Assembly: GCA_900549545.1 (NCBI GenBank)
Contig: URPA01000014.1
Location: 1-38,356 of the forward strand
DNA length: 38,356 nt
Reading direction: 5' to 3'
From: an uncultured Eubacteriales bacterium
GTDB taxonomy: Bacteria > Bacillota > Clostridia > Oscillospirales > Oscillospiraceae
The position numbers and the translations under genes were made by a program. Of this stretch, positions 22,368 through 29,834 are shown one piece after another (within the stretch, counting starts at the first letter, position 1; each line of letters begins with the position of its first letter). The notes beneath the pieces were generated by a model. It was given only the letters and a program-made list of their open reading frames with translations. It was not told the DNA's origin and searched no databases.

Positions 22368-23294
22368 TTACTTGCCGGCGTTCATCTGGGCAGCGACCTC
22401 GGCGGCGAAGTCCTCTTCCTTCTTCTCAATGCCCTCGCCCTTCATGAAGCGGACAGCGTCAACAAACTTGACGGAGCCGCCCAGAGCCTTGGCAGCGGAA
22501 GCGATATACTTCTCGACGGTCATGCTGTTGTCTTTGACAAACTCCTGCTGGAGCAGGCAGTTCTCCTCATAGAACTTGTTGAGCTTGCCGAGAACTATCT
22601 TCTCCTTGACCTGCTGGGGCTTGGAGGCCATCTTGGGATCCTGATCCATCAGAGCCAGAGCGATCTTCTTCTCCTCGGCCAGAACATCATCGGTCACATT
22701 GCTCTTATCCCAGAAACGGGGATTGAGAGCGGCGATCTGCATGGCGACGTCCTTGCCGATGGTGGTGGCGTCAATGCCGCCCTCGACAGCCAGGTTCACC
22801 AGAACGCCGATCTTGCCGCCGGCGTGGACATAAGCGACGCTGGTGTTCTCGCTGTAACGCTGGAAGCGGCGGATCTGGAGATTCTCACCGATGGACATGA
22901 CCTTCTCGGGCATGGTCTCGGCGACGGTCAGCTCACTGCCGGGGTACTTGCAGTTCATGAGAGCGTCCATATCGGCGGGGTTGTCCTTGAGGACGACGGT
23001 GCAGATATCCTTAACAAAAGCGACAAACAGCTCGCTCTTGGCGCAGAAGTCAGTCTCGCAGTTGACCTCGACGATGGCGCCGGCGCCGCACTCATCGCAG
23101 ACAGCGGCATAAGCCATGCCCTCGGCGGCAACTCTGCCGGCCTTCTTCGCGGCCTTGGCAAGGCCCTTCTCACGCAGCCACTCGACTGCCTTATCCATAT
23201 CGCCGTCGGTCTCGGTGAGGGCCTTCTTGCAGTCCATCATGCCGACGTTGGTCATCTCACGGAGAGTTTTAACATCCTGAGCGGTAAAAGCCAT
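22368..23294 (-). CDS. tsf: Translation elongation factor Ts
   Basis: EF-Ts, the guanine-nucleotide exchange factor for EF-Tu in the cytoplasm. The 308-residue protein opens with the UBA-like domain and the family signature LREMTNVGMMDCKKALTETD (about 10-29). The dimerisation domain follows (AAEGMAYAAVCDECGAGAIV, VEVNCETDFCAKSELFVAFV). Length is normal. AGGAGG lies upstream of the ATG. It follows rpsB on the same strand, the near-universal order, although the 289-base gap between them is unusually long and filled with repeats. Confidence 0.97.
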   Translation of the reverse strand: MAFTAQDVKTLREMTNVGMMDCKKALTETDGDMDKAVEWLREKGLAKAAKKAGRVAAEGMAYAAVCDECGAGAIVEVNCETDFCAKSELFVAFVKDICTVVLKDNPADMDALMNCKYPGSELTVAETMPEKVMSIGENLQIRRFQRYSENTSVAYVHAGGKIGVLVNLAVEGGIDATTIGKDVAMQIAALNPRFWDKSNVTDDVLAEEKKIALALMDQDPKMASKPQQVKEKIVLGKLNKFYEENCLLQQEFVKDNSMTVEKYIASAAKALGGSVKFVDAVRFMKGEGIEKKEEDFAAEVAAQMNAGK

Positions 23295-23324
23295 AATATT
23301 ATCCTCCTATAAAACATCATTAAG

Positions 23325-23572
23325 TAAGGGGCGCGGAGACGCGCCAACTTGTATACAAAACCCCATCCGGGGGTTTGTATACAAGTTTCTCACGCCGAGC
23401 GTTTTGAAGGCATTCAAAACGCAGCTTCGCCCGAAAATCCCGTATATACGGTCTTTTCTGCGGCGTGCGATTGTACACGAGGCGGGTCTTACCCCCTCGT
23501 ACTCCCCCGCTACTTTGTTATCTTTGAACTAATAGAGCTTTGTATACAGCATAAGGGGCGCGGAGACGCGCC
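23325..23572. repeat. Repeat-filled rpsB-tsf spacer
   Basis: The spacer is bounded by an exact direct repeat of at least 20 bases (AAGGGGCGCGGAGACGCGCC, at 23326-23345 and 23553-23572). Inside lie a strong inverted repeat built on TTGTATACAA (23346-23387), element C (23495-23525) and a further TTTGTATACA near 23539. The right-hand copy forms the hairpin just downstream of rpsB, AAGGGGCGCG (23553-23562) against 23567-23576, which may attenuate or end rpsB transcripts. Confidence 0.6.
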
Positions 23573-23583
23573 CCTTTAAGTGA

Positions 23584-24324
23584 TTACTCTGCGTCCTTCT
23601 CGGCAACAGCCTCGGCGGGGACTTCCTCAGCCTCGGCATCGACGCCCTGACGGCCTTCCTGCACGGCGTTTGCCATGGTGGAAGCGATCAGGCGGATGGC
23701 GCGGATAGCGTCATCGTTGGCGGGGATAACGTAATCGACCTCATCGGGGTCGCAGTTGGTATCAACGATAGCAACGATGGGGATGTGCAGCTTGCGGGCC
23801 TCGGCAATGGCGTTGTGCTCCTTGCGGGGGTCAACAACGAACATGGCGCCGGGGAGCTTCTTCATGTCCTTCACGCCGCCGAGATACTTCTCGAGCTTCT
23901 CCATCTCGCCAAGGTGCTTCATGACTTCCTTCTTGGGGAGCATATCGAAGGTGCCGTCCTCCTGCATCTTCTTGAGCTGAGCCAGACGGTCAACGCGGGT
24001 GCGCATGGTCTTGAAGTTGGTGAGCATGCCGCCCAGCCAACGGGCGTTGACATAGTACATACCGACGCGGGAAGCCTCCTCACGCACGGCATCGGCAGCC
24101 TGCTTCTTGGTGCCGACGAAGAGAATGTTGTCGCCATTCTCGGCCAGCTGACGGACAAAGTCATAGGCCTCTTCCAGCTTCTTGACAGTCTTCTGAAGGT
24201 CGATGATATAGATACCGTTGCGCTCGCAGTAAATATACTCGGCCATTTTGGGGTTCCAGCGGCGGGTCTGGTGGCCAAAGTGGACACCGGCTTCCAGCAG
24301 CTGCTTCATGGATACTACTGACAT
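23584..24324 (-). CDS. rpsB: 30S ribosomal protein S2
   Basis: Ribosomal protein uS2, 246 residues. Recognised from VSMKQLLEAGVHFGHQTRRW, NPKMAEYIYCERNGIYIIDL and DPRKEHNAIAEARKLHIPIV. It ends in an acidic tail (EEVPAEAVAEKDAE). The frame is open further upstream, but GGAGG directly before the ATG at 24324 and the family's usual start fix this position. It is first in the rpsB-tsf unit. The leader of about 105 bases has hairpin potential (GGCCGGGCTTTTCCGGCTTG), perhaps for S2 autoregulation. Confidence 0.97.
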   Translation of the reverse strand: MSVVSMKQLLEAGVHFGHQTRRWNPKMAEYIYCERNGIYIIDLQKTVKKLEEAYDFVRQLAENGDNILFVGTKKQAADAVREEASRVGMYYVNARWLGGMLTNFKTMRTRVDRLAQLKKMQEDGTFDMLPKKEVMKHLGEMEKLEKYLGGVKDMKKLPGAMFVVDPRKEHNAIAEARKLHIPIVAIVDTNCDPDEVDYVIPANDDAIRAIRLIASTMANAVQEGRQGVDAEAEEVPAEAVAEKDAE

Positions 24325-24436
24325 TGTTTTTCCTCCAATAAATTTGTTTTTTCCTCCGGGGATTTCAACCCCTCCACCAAGCCGGAAAAGCCCGGCCACA
24401 TGGGGGAAAGTCCGTCCCCGTGCGAAATGCCTTGAT

Positions 24437-24465
24437 ATAATATCAGAATTATGCCCGTTTTGCAA
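24437..24465 (-). promoter_or_regulatory. Promoter of rpsB-tsf
   Basis: On the minus strand, TTGCAA (24460-24465), a 17-bp spacer and TATTAT (24437-24442). Confidence 0.6.
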
Positions 24466-24509
24466 GGGGTACGGGCATATTTTTTGACTGTTTTTTGAGA
24501 TTTTTTTAG

Positions 24510-24548
24510 GAGCAAGCTATGAGCAGGCGACCTGCTCATAGCTTGCTC
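24510..24548. repeat. Perfect 18-bp palindrome downstream of rsmE
   Basis: GAGCAAGCTATGAGCAGG (24510-24527) and its exact reverse complement (24531-24548) flank a three-base loop. T-rich sequence lies before it on the + strand, so for rsmE transcripts the hairpin is followed by A rather than U. It probably protects or ends the rsmE message. Confidence 0.65.
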
Positions 24549-24573
24549 TATAATATCTGAATCCGATTATCAA

Positions 24574-25305
24574 TCAGCTCAGATTCCCCGTTGCAAACAT
24601 CGCGGCAGTCAGCGCCACCACCGGTGCCGTCTCGCAGCGGAGGATGCGCTCACCCATGGAGCAGATGTGCAGCCCCGCAATTTTGGCAAGCTGAGCCTCA
24701 AAGGGCTCAAAGCCGCCCTCCGGCCCGGTGACAATGGCGGCGGATTTGGCGGCGCTGTTCTCGCCCAGCACCTTGTCAAGCGCCTCCCGCTCGCCGGTCT
24801 CGTACATAAACAGCGGAAGCTCCGTCTTTATGGCTCTGTCCAGCGCCCCGGCAAAATCGCCCGCCCAAGAAACCTCGGGGATGATGCCCCGGCCGGACTG
24901 CTTGGCGGCCTCCTCGGCAATACGCTGCCAGCGCTCGAGCTTCTTCTCCGGCGCGTCGGGCTTTGCGATGCAGCGGGCAGAGGAGAAGAAGGCGATGCTG
25001 TCCGCCCCGGCCTCGACGCATTTCTGGATAATATAATCGGTCTTGTCGCCCTTGGGCAGAGCGCAGAGAATGCTCACCTTAACAGACGGCTCCGCCGGGC
25101 AGCGGACGACCTCTATGACCTCGGCCTCCACCTGCTCCTTGTCCGCCTTGACAAGACGGCATTTGTAGTCGGTGCCCTTACCGTCGCAGATTATCATATC
25201 CTCGCCCGGGCGCAGCCGCAGCACGCGCACATGCTCCGCGTCCCGCCCGCGCATGACGGCCATGCCGCCGGCTATATTGGTGCCTGCCATGAAAAATCTT
25301 GCCAT
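24574..25305 (-). CDS. rsmE: 16S rRNA m3U1498 methyltransferase
   Basis: RsmE methylates N3 of U1498 in 16S rRNA using S-adenosylmethionine. The 243-residue protein has the SPOUT knot motifs VTGPEGGFEPFEAQLAKIAG and SMGERILRCETAPVVALTAA near the C-terminus, and an N-terminal PUA-like domain (RVLRLRPGEDMIICDGKGTD). The frame extends upstream to 25401, but GAGGGTGG before the ATG at 25305 and the typical MARFF opening support this start. Confidence 0.95.
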   Translation of the reverse strand: MARFFMAGTNIAGGMAVMRGRDAEHVRVLRLRPGEDMIICDGKGTDYKCRLVKADKEQVEAEVIEVVRCPAEPSVKVSILCALPKGDKTDYIIQKCVEAGADSIAFFSSARCIAKPDAPEKKLERWQRIAEEAAKQSGRGIIPEVSWAGDFAGALDRAIKTELPLFMYETGEREALDKVLGENSAAKSAAIVTGPEGGFEPFEAQLAKIAGLHICSMGERILRCETAPVVALTAAMFATGNLS

Positions 25306-25336
25306 ATAACCACCCTCATCCGTTTTACTTTTGTTT

Positions 25337-25365
25337 ATTATCTCATATCCGACACCGCTTTTCAA
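25337..25365 (-). promoter_or_regulatory. Promoter of rsmE
   Basis: On the minus strand, TTGAAA (25360-25365), a 17-bp spacer and GATAAT (25337-25342). Confidence 0.55.
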
Positions 25366-25428
25366 GGGGCGGCATATACTGCGGCGGGAGAATTTTTTCA
25401 TTTTATAATAGAAGGGATAGGCAAAAGC

Positions 25429-25602
25429 ATGGAAAACGAGCTTAAACGCTACGAGAAGGAGCTAAAGCACTTTGACGCGGTGTGGAAGCGGGTCAGCGGG
25501 GCGAAGTCCGCCGCCGCTGCCGCCAACGCACGGGGCGTAAGCCTCAAGCCGGGGGCAAAGCGCTCCTGCTGCCGCTGCCGCTTCAATCAGGGGCGGAGAT
25601 GA
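25429..25602 (+). CDS. Small protein with a C-terminal CCxC motif
   Basis: This 57-residue protein begins MENELKRYEKELKHFDAVWK, a charged helix. An Ala-rich middle follows, and it ends RSCCRCRFNQGRR, a basic Cys cluster that could bind metal. I do not recognise a family. AAGGGA lies ten bases upstream of the ATG, and a hairpin cluster with a terminator follows. It is divergent from rsmE. It could be a conserved small protein or an untranslated frame. Confidence 0.5.
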   Translation: MENELKRYEKELKHFDAVWKRVSGAKSAAAAANARGVSLKPGAKRSCCRCRFNQGRR

Positions 25603-25621
25603 GGGCTGTGCCCTCAGTTAT

Positions 25622-25734
25622 ATTCGCCTGACGGCGAGTGATATAGCCTTCGGCAGTGATATCCGACCTGCGGTCGGATGAAATCGCCCCTTTGGGGCGG
25701 TTAAAGTGTCCCTGCGGGACGATTTGAAATATTT
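25622..25734. repeat. Cluster of short hairpins
   Basis: At least four small perfect hairpins follow one another: CGCCTGACGGCG, TCCGACCTGCGGTCGGA, CGCCCCTTTGGGGCG and GTCCCTGCGGGAC, separated by A/T-rich GATAT/GATTT-type spacers. The regular alternation suggests a composite intergenic repeat. No coding potential is seen. Confidence 0.55.
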
Positions 25735-25774
25735 GAGGCTGTTGCGGAACATTCATTTTGCAGCAGCCTCTTTC
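25735..25774 (+). terminator. Terminator-like hairpin after the small gene
   Basis: GAGGCTGTTGC (25735-25745) pairs with GCAGCAGCCTC (25760-25770) and is followed by TTTC. Confidence 0.55.
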
Positions 25775-25778
25775 GTAC

Positions 25779-25806
25779 TTGACCGGCGAAAAATTTAGTT
25801 TATAAT
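25779..25806 (+). promoter_or_regulatory. Promoter of the AAA ATPase gene
   Basis: TTGACC (25779-25784), a 16-bp spacer and TATAAT (25801-25806), 32 bases before the start codon. Confidence 0.65.
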
Positions 25807-25838
25807 AGTAGAAAAACATATGTAAAAGAGGGATTCAT

Positions 25839-27266
25839 ATGCCGACTACATGGAGCCGCTCACCCGAAGAGTTTCACAAGATATATATCGCCAACACCGA
25901 TGCCTTTTACCGCATCGGCAGCTCCTCCCTTGCGCCGGAGCTGGACGAGTTTATGACCCGCTGCGCGCTCTCGCTGTGGAGCAGGGCGGGCGGCATCACC
26001 CAGCGGCACGTGGACATTGCAAACCAGATATACTCCCGCGGCCGCCCGCAGCCGAGCTGGCTGCTGTGGAACCTGACAAGCTCGGTGTGCAATGAGGATG
26101 GCTTTCTGCCGCCGGTGTTTTTCTGGAACCTTGCGGAGAGCGACGCCAGGCGCGGCACGGATACCTCCCGCGTTTTCATCCGCATGCTGACAAACATCAT
26201 GCTCTATGCCGCCGCCGCGGATGATGACGTCTCCATGGCGGAGGCAGAGTATATCACCGAGTGCACCGACCGCCTCACCGCCATATGCGACACCACCGGC
26301 GTGCGCCGGGCAAACACGGGGCTTAATCCGCTCGACTTCGTGACCAGCAGCGCCCCCAGCTTTACCGACAAGCACATGAACATGGCGCAGGGGCAGGGCG
26401 GCGGGAGCGAGGCTGCCGCCAATACCGCGGAGGCGGAGACGGAAAAGCCGGATTTTGACACGCTCATGGCCGAGCTTGACTCCCTCGTGGGTCTGGACGA
26501 TGTGAAAAAGGACGTCAAGAACCTCATAAACCTCGTCAAGGTGCGAAAGCTCCGCGCGGATAACGGCCTGCCCGTGCCGCCGATGTCGCTGCACATGGTG
26601 TTCATGGGAAACCCCGGCACTGGCAAGACCACAGTCGCGCGGCTTATAAGCGGGCTTTACGCCTCCATCGGCGTTCTGAGCAAGGGCCAGCTTGTGGAGG
26701 TCGACCGCTCCGGCCTTGTGGCGGGCTATGTGGGGCAGACGGCGCTTAAAACGCAGGAGGCCATCAAGTCCGCGCTCGGCGGCGTGCTGTTTATCGACGA
26801 GGCGTACTCCCTCTCCTCCGGCGGGGATAACGACTTTGGCCGCGAGGCTATTGAGACGCTGCTCAAGGCGATGGAGGACCACCGGGACGACCTTATTGTC
26901 ATTGTCGCTGGGTATGACGAGCCTATGGAGGGCTTTCTCAGCTCAAACCCCGGGCTTGAGAGCCGCTTCAACAAATATTTCTACTTCCCGGATTACACCG
27001 GCGAGCAGCTCATGGCCATTTTCCGCGCCCAGTGTGCCAAAAACGGCTACAAGCTCACCGAGCTTGCGGAGCAGTCCGCGCTCGAACTGTTTGATAAGCT
27101 CTATGAGGAGCGGGACGATAACTTCGGCAACGGGCGCGACGTGCGCAACTTTTTTGAGAAGATGGTCGTGCGCCAGTCAAACCGCGTTGTAACTCTCGAA
27201 AACCCCGACAAGGAAGCCTTGATGGAAGTCCTGCCCGAGGATTTAATAGAAGAAAGCGCAGAATAA
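25839..27266 (+). CDS. SpoVK/CbbX-like AAA+ ATPase with a helical N-terminal domain
   Basis: This 475-residue protein has a C-terminal AAA+ domain of the CbbX/SpoVK type: LVGLDDVKKDV (about 216-226), Walker A GNPGTGKTT (257-265), Walker B VLFIDEA (316-322) and a likely arginine finger near R376 (GLESRFNKY). Related proteins remodel other proteins, for example SpoVK in spore maturation and CbbX on Rubisco. The N-terminal 200 residues are mostly helical, with a TerB-like acidic stretch (AAADDDVSMAEAEYIT), followed by a Gly/Ala-rich linker. The client protein is unknown. GAGGG lies upstream of the ATG. The gene stands alone. Confidence 0.88.
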   Translation: MPTTWSRSPEEFHKIYIANTDAFYRIGSSSLAPELDEFMTRCALSLWSRAGGITQRHVDIANQIYSRGRPQPSWLLWNLTSSVCNEDGFLPPVFFWNLAESDARRGTDTSRVFIRMLTNIMLYAAAADDDVSMAEAEYITECTDRLTAICDTTGVRRANTGLNPLDFVTSSAPSFTDKHMNMAQGQGGGSEAAANTAEAETEKPDFDTLMAELDSLVGLDDVKKDVKNLINLVKVRKLRADNGLPVPPMSLHMVFMGNPGTGKTTVARLISGLYASIGVLSKGQLVEVDRSGLVAGYVGQTALKTQEAIKSALGGVLFIDEAYSLSSGGDNDFGREAIETLLKAMEDHRDDLIVIVAGYDEPMEGFLSSNPGLESRFNKYFYFPDYTGEQLMAIFRAQCAKNGYKLTELAEQSALELFDKLYEERDDNFGNGRDVRNFFEKMVVRQSNRVVTLENPDKEALMEVLPEDLIEESAE

Positions 27267-27277
27267 GCATAATAATG

Positions 27278-27302
27278 GCCGCACCGCCATCGGCGGTGCG
27301 GC
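27278..27302. terminator. Bidirectional hairpin between the ATPase and GDPD genes
   Basis: A perfect 11-bp stem, GCCGCACCGCC (27278-27288) with its partner at 27292-27302, between convergent genes. A T-rich stretch follows on the + strand. Confidence 0.65.
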
Positions 27303-27311
27303 ATCACTATT

Positions 27312-28124
27312 TTATTTATACTTCACTTTCGGCTTGTAGAACTCGAAAATCACCGCGTCACGGCCTTTTTCGTTGCGCGGCTCGTGCGAGGTCCAGCCGA
27401 TGTTCATCGCGCCCATCATATCCGCCATAACCACCGGCGCGGGGCGGCGGCCAATCTTATAGGCGATAAACTGCGGCCGGGCGATGAAGTTGAGCGCGCA
27501 GCGGCTCAAAAGCGCGGCGGCTGCCTTGGGCCAGCCCTCATACTCCTTCGCCGGCATGGAGAGCTGCCCGCGCAGCATATCCCCCGCGTGGCGGCGGAAC
27601 CAGCCGACGATGAAGGGGTTGAAGCTCTCGATGCACACATCGCCCCGGTAATTTTCCAGCAGGGCGAGCGTCTTTTCGCAAAGCTCCCTGTTATGTTTGC
27701 CGTTTTTAAGCTCCACTATCAGCGGCCCCCTGCCGCGAATGACGGAGAGCACCTGCGAAAACAGGGGGATGGTCTGCTCCGTCCCGCAGAGGCGCAGCTG
27801 CTGAAGCTCACAGAGCGTCCTGTCCGCGACCTTGCCGGACACGCCGCACACCCTGTCAAGCGTATCATCATGGAAAACGACAACCTCCCCGTCCCGGCTG
27901 AGCTGGACATCGAGCTCCACCCCGTAGCCCGCGGCGACGGCGCGGCGAAACGCCTCCAGCGAATTTTCCGGCACGGACTTATCCCGGCTGTGCAGGCCCC
28001 TGTGGGCAAAATTCACCCCCGCGAAGGGTGCGCGCTGACGGCGGCTGCTCCGCCCGGGCGCAAAGACGAAAAGCGGCGCGGCGGCAAGCCCCGCCAAGGA
28101 CAGCGCAACGCATTTTTTGTTCAT
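27312..28124 (-). CDS. Glycerophosphodiester phosphodiesterase
   Basis: This 270-residue GDPD-family enzyme hydrolyses glycerophosphodiesters to glycerol-3-phosphate and an alcohol. Catalytic and metal-binding residues are visible: H41-R42 (FAHRGLH), E54 (PEN), E70 and D72 (VELDVQ), and H85-D86 (VFHDDTLDR). A hydrophobic N-terminal segment (about 6-21) could be a membrane anchor or signal. AAGGAGGGG lies upstream of the ATG. It is convergent with the AAA ATPase gene. Confidence 0.93.
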   Translation of the reverse strand: MNKKCVALSLAGLAAAPLFVFAPGRSSRRQRAPFAGVNFAHRGLHSRDKSVPENSLEAFRRAVAAGYGVELDVQLSRDGEVVVFHDDTLDRVCGVSGKVADRTLCELQQLRLCGTEQTIPLFSQVLSVIRGRGPLIVELKNGKHNRELCEKTLALLENYRGDVCIESFNPFIVGWFRRHAGDMLRGQLSMPAKEYEGWPKAAAALLSRCALNFIARPQFIAYKIGRRPAPVVMADMMGAMNIGWTSHEPRNEKGRDAVIFEFYKPKVKYK

Positions 28125-28250
28125 TCCATGCCCCTCCTTCTAATTTGGCCGACACACGCTCGCCCGTGCCGGCCTGATGTTATTCGTTTCAAAATATTGT
28201 TTCTTTTATTACATTCTACCACCGGGCAGACCCCAGCGTCAATTTTTTAG

Positions 28251-28279
28251 TTGTATATTTTGGAAAATTATTGTAAAAT
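28251..28279 (+). promoter_or_regulatory. Promoter of the MFS gene
   Basis: TTGTAT (28251-28256), a 17-bp spacer and TAAAAT (28274-28279). Confidence 0.55.
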
Positions 28280-28317
28280 CATTCCAGTATTATTTATACA
28301 ATTTGGAGAGAAGCGAT

Positions 28318-29652
28318 ATGAAATTAAACAACAAGCGCACAATACTCGTGGGCCTTGCCTTTTTGTCCATCTGCGCCTTCTGGCAGATGTATGACGGCAT
28401 TGTTCCCCTTATCCTGACCAACACCTTCCACCTGAACAAGACCTTCTCCGGCGCTATCATGGCGGCTGACAATGTTCTGGCGCTGTTTCTGCTGCCCCTG
28501 TTCGGCGGGCTTTCGGATAAAACCAACACCAAGCTCGGCAAGCGTATGCCTTTCATCCTCTTCGGTACGGGCTGCGCCGTCATCCTCATGAACATTCTGC
28601 CCCTGCTGGATAACGGCTATGCTGCGGAGCCTTCGCCGTTCAAGCTCGCCTCCTTCGTCATCGTTCTGGGTCTGCTGCTGGTGGCCATGGGCACCTACCG
28701 CTCCCCCGCTGTGGCTCTGATGCCGGACGTGACGCCCAAGCCCCTGCGCTCCAAGGCAAACGCCATCATAAACCTCATGGGCGCGGTCGGCGGTGTGCTG
28801 TATCTTGCGGTGGCGGCGGTGATGTATCCCAACTCCAAGGTCGAGGGCCTGAGCCATGTGAACTATCAGCCGCTGTTCATCGTTGTCTCCTCTTTGATGT
28901 TTATCGCCATCGCCGTGCTGTTTCTCACGGTCAAGGAACCGAAGCTTGCTGCGGAAAACCGCGCGCTTGAAGCGGAGCATCCCGAATGGGACCTTGCCAA
29001 GGACGACGGCTCCGGCAATCAGGTCCTGCCCAAGGAGGTCAAGCGCTCGCTGGGCTTTCTGCTCGCGTCCATCGCGCTGTGGTTCATGGGCTATAACGGC
29101 GTGACCACATGGTTTACCACATATATCGGCGAGGTCATGGGTCAGAGCCTGGGCGGTGCGTCCACCTGCCTGCTCATTGCAACCGTCGGCGCAATAGTCT
29201 CCTACATACCCGTCGGCGCGGTGGCCTCCAAGGTTGGCAGGAAGAAAACCATCATCTTCGGCGTTATCCTTCTCGCCGTGTGCTTCCTGCTGGGCTTTGT
29301 GCTGACCACCACCTTCCACACGATAAACGCCATTATGTTCGTGGTGTTCGCGCTGGTAGGCCTTGCCTGGGCCTCCATCAATGTTAACTCCCTGCCCATG
29401 GTGGTGGAGATGTGCAAGGGCTCCGACGTGGGCAAGTTCACCGGCTACTACTACACCGCCTCCATGGCGGCGCAGGTGGTAACACCCATTGTCGCCGGCT
29501 CACTGATGGAGCATATAAGCTACCGCGTGCTTTTCCCCTATGCTGCCATCTTCGTCGCGCTGAGCTTTGTCACCATGCTTCAGGTAAAGCACGGCGATAC
29601 CAAGGCCGAGGTCAAGCGCGGGCTTGAGGCCTTTGAGGATATGGACGACTGA
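28318..29652 (+). CDS. MFS carrier of GPH/SLC45-like type
   Basis: This 444-residue protein has about twelve membrane segments and major-facilitator loop motifs (FGGLSDKTNTKLGKRMPFIL between helices 2 and 3; SKVGRKKTIIFGVILL in the second half). The arrangement, with RSPAVALMPDVTPKPLRSKA in helix 4 to loop 4-5, is like sugar carriers of the GPH and SLC45 groups. The likely cargo is a sugar or glycoside, by inference only. The start at 28318 has GGAGAG upstream; the open frame continues earlier without a site. It is monocistronic, with its own promoter and terminator. Confidence 0.9.
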   Translation: MKLNNKRTILVGLAFLSICAFWQMYDGIVPLILTNTFHLNKTFSGAIMAADNVLALFLLPLFGGLSDKTNTKLGKRMPFILFGTGCAVILMNILPLLDNGYAAEPSPFKLASFVIVLGLLLVAMGTYRSPAVALMPDVTPKPLRSKANAIINLMGAVGGVLYLAVAAVMYPNSKVEGLSHVNYQPLFIVVSSLMFIAIAVLFLTVKEPKLAAENRALEAEHPEWDLAKDDGSGNQVLPKEVKRSLGFLLASIALWFMGYNGVTTWFTTYIGEVMGQSLGGASTCLLIATVGAIVSYIPVGAVASKVGRKKTIIFGVILLAVCFLLGFVLTTTFHTINAIMFVVFALVGLAWASINVNSLPMVVEMCKGSDVGKFTGYYYTASMAAQVVTPIVAGSLMEHISYRVLFPYAAIFVALSFVTMLQVKHGDTKAEVKRGLEAFEDMDD

Positions 29653-29675
29653 TAAGATGGTATGAACATCTCTCC

Positions 29676-29709
29676 GCCCCGGTTTGGGAAAACCCAAACC
29701 GGGGCTTTT
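29676..29709 (+). terminator. Terminator of the MFS gene
   Basis: A perfect 13-bp stem, GCCCCGGTTTGGG (29676-29688) with its partner at 29693-29705, then TTTT. Confidence 0.85.
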
Positions 29710-29713
29710 CCTG

Positions 29714-29752
29714 CGGGATTTTTCTTTTTCTCGTACGGGATTTTTCTTTTTC
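29714..29752. repeat. T-rich direct repeat
   Basis: CGGGATTTTTCTTTTTC occurs twice with a 22-base period (29714-29730 and 29736-29752), between the MFS terminator and the AEC promoter. Confidence 0.65.
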
Positions 29753-29771
29753 GTGCAAATTTTCCACAGGA

Positions 29772-29800
29772 TTGACAAGGCGGGAGCACAGTAGTATTAT
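29772..29800 (+). promoter_or_regulatory. Promoter of the AEC gene
   Basis: TTGACA (29772-29777), a 17-bp spacer and TATTAT (29795-29800). Confidence 0.7.
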
Positions 29801-29834
29801 GTTGAAACTCCAAGAATCCAAGGGAGGTTTTTTT

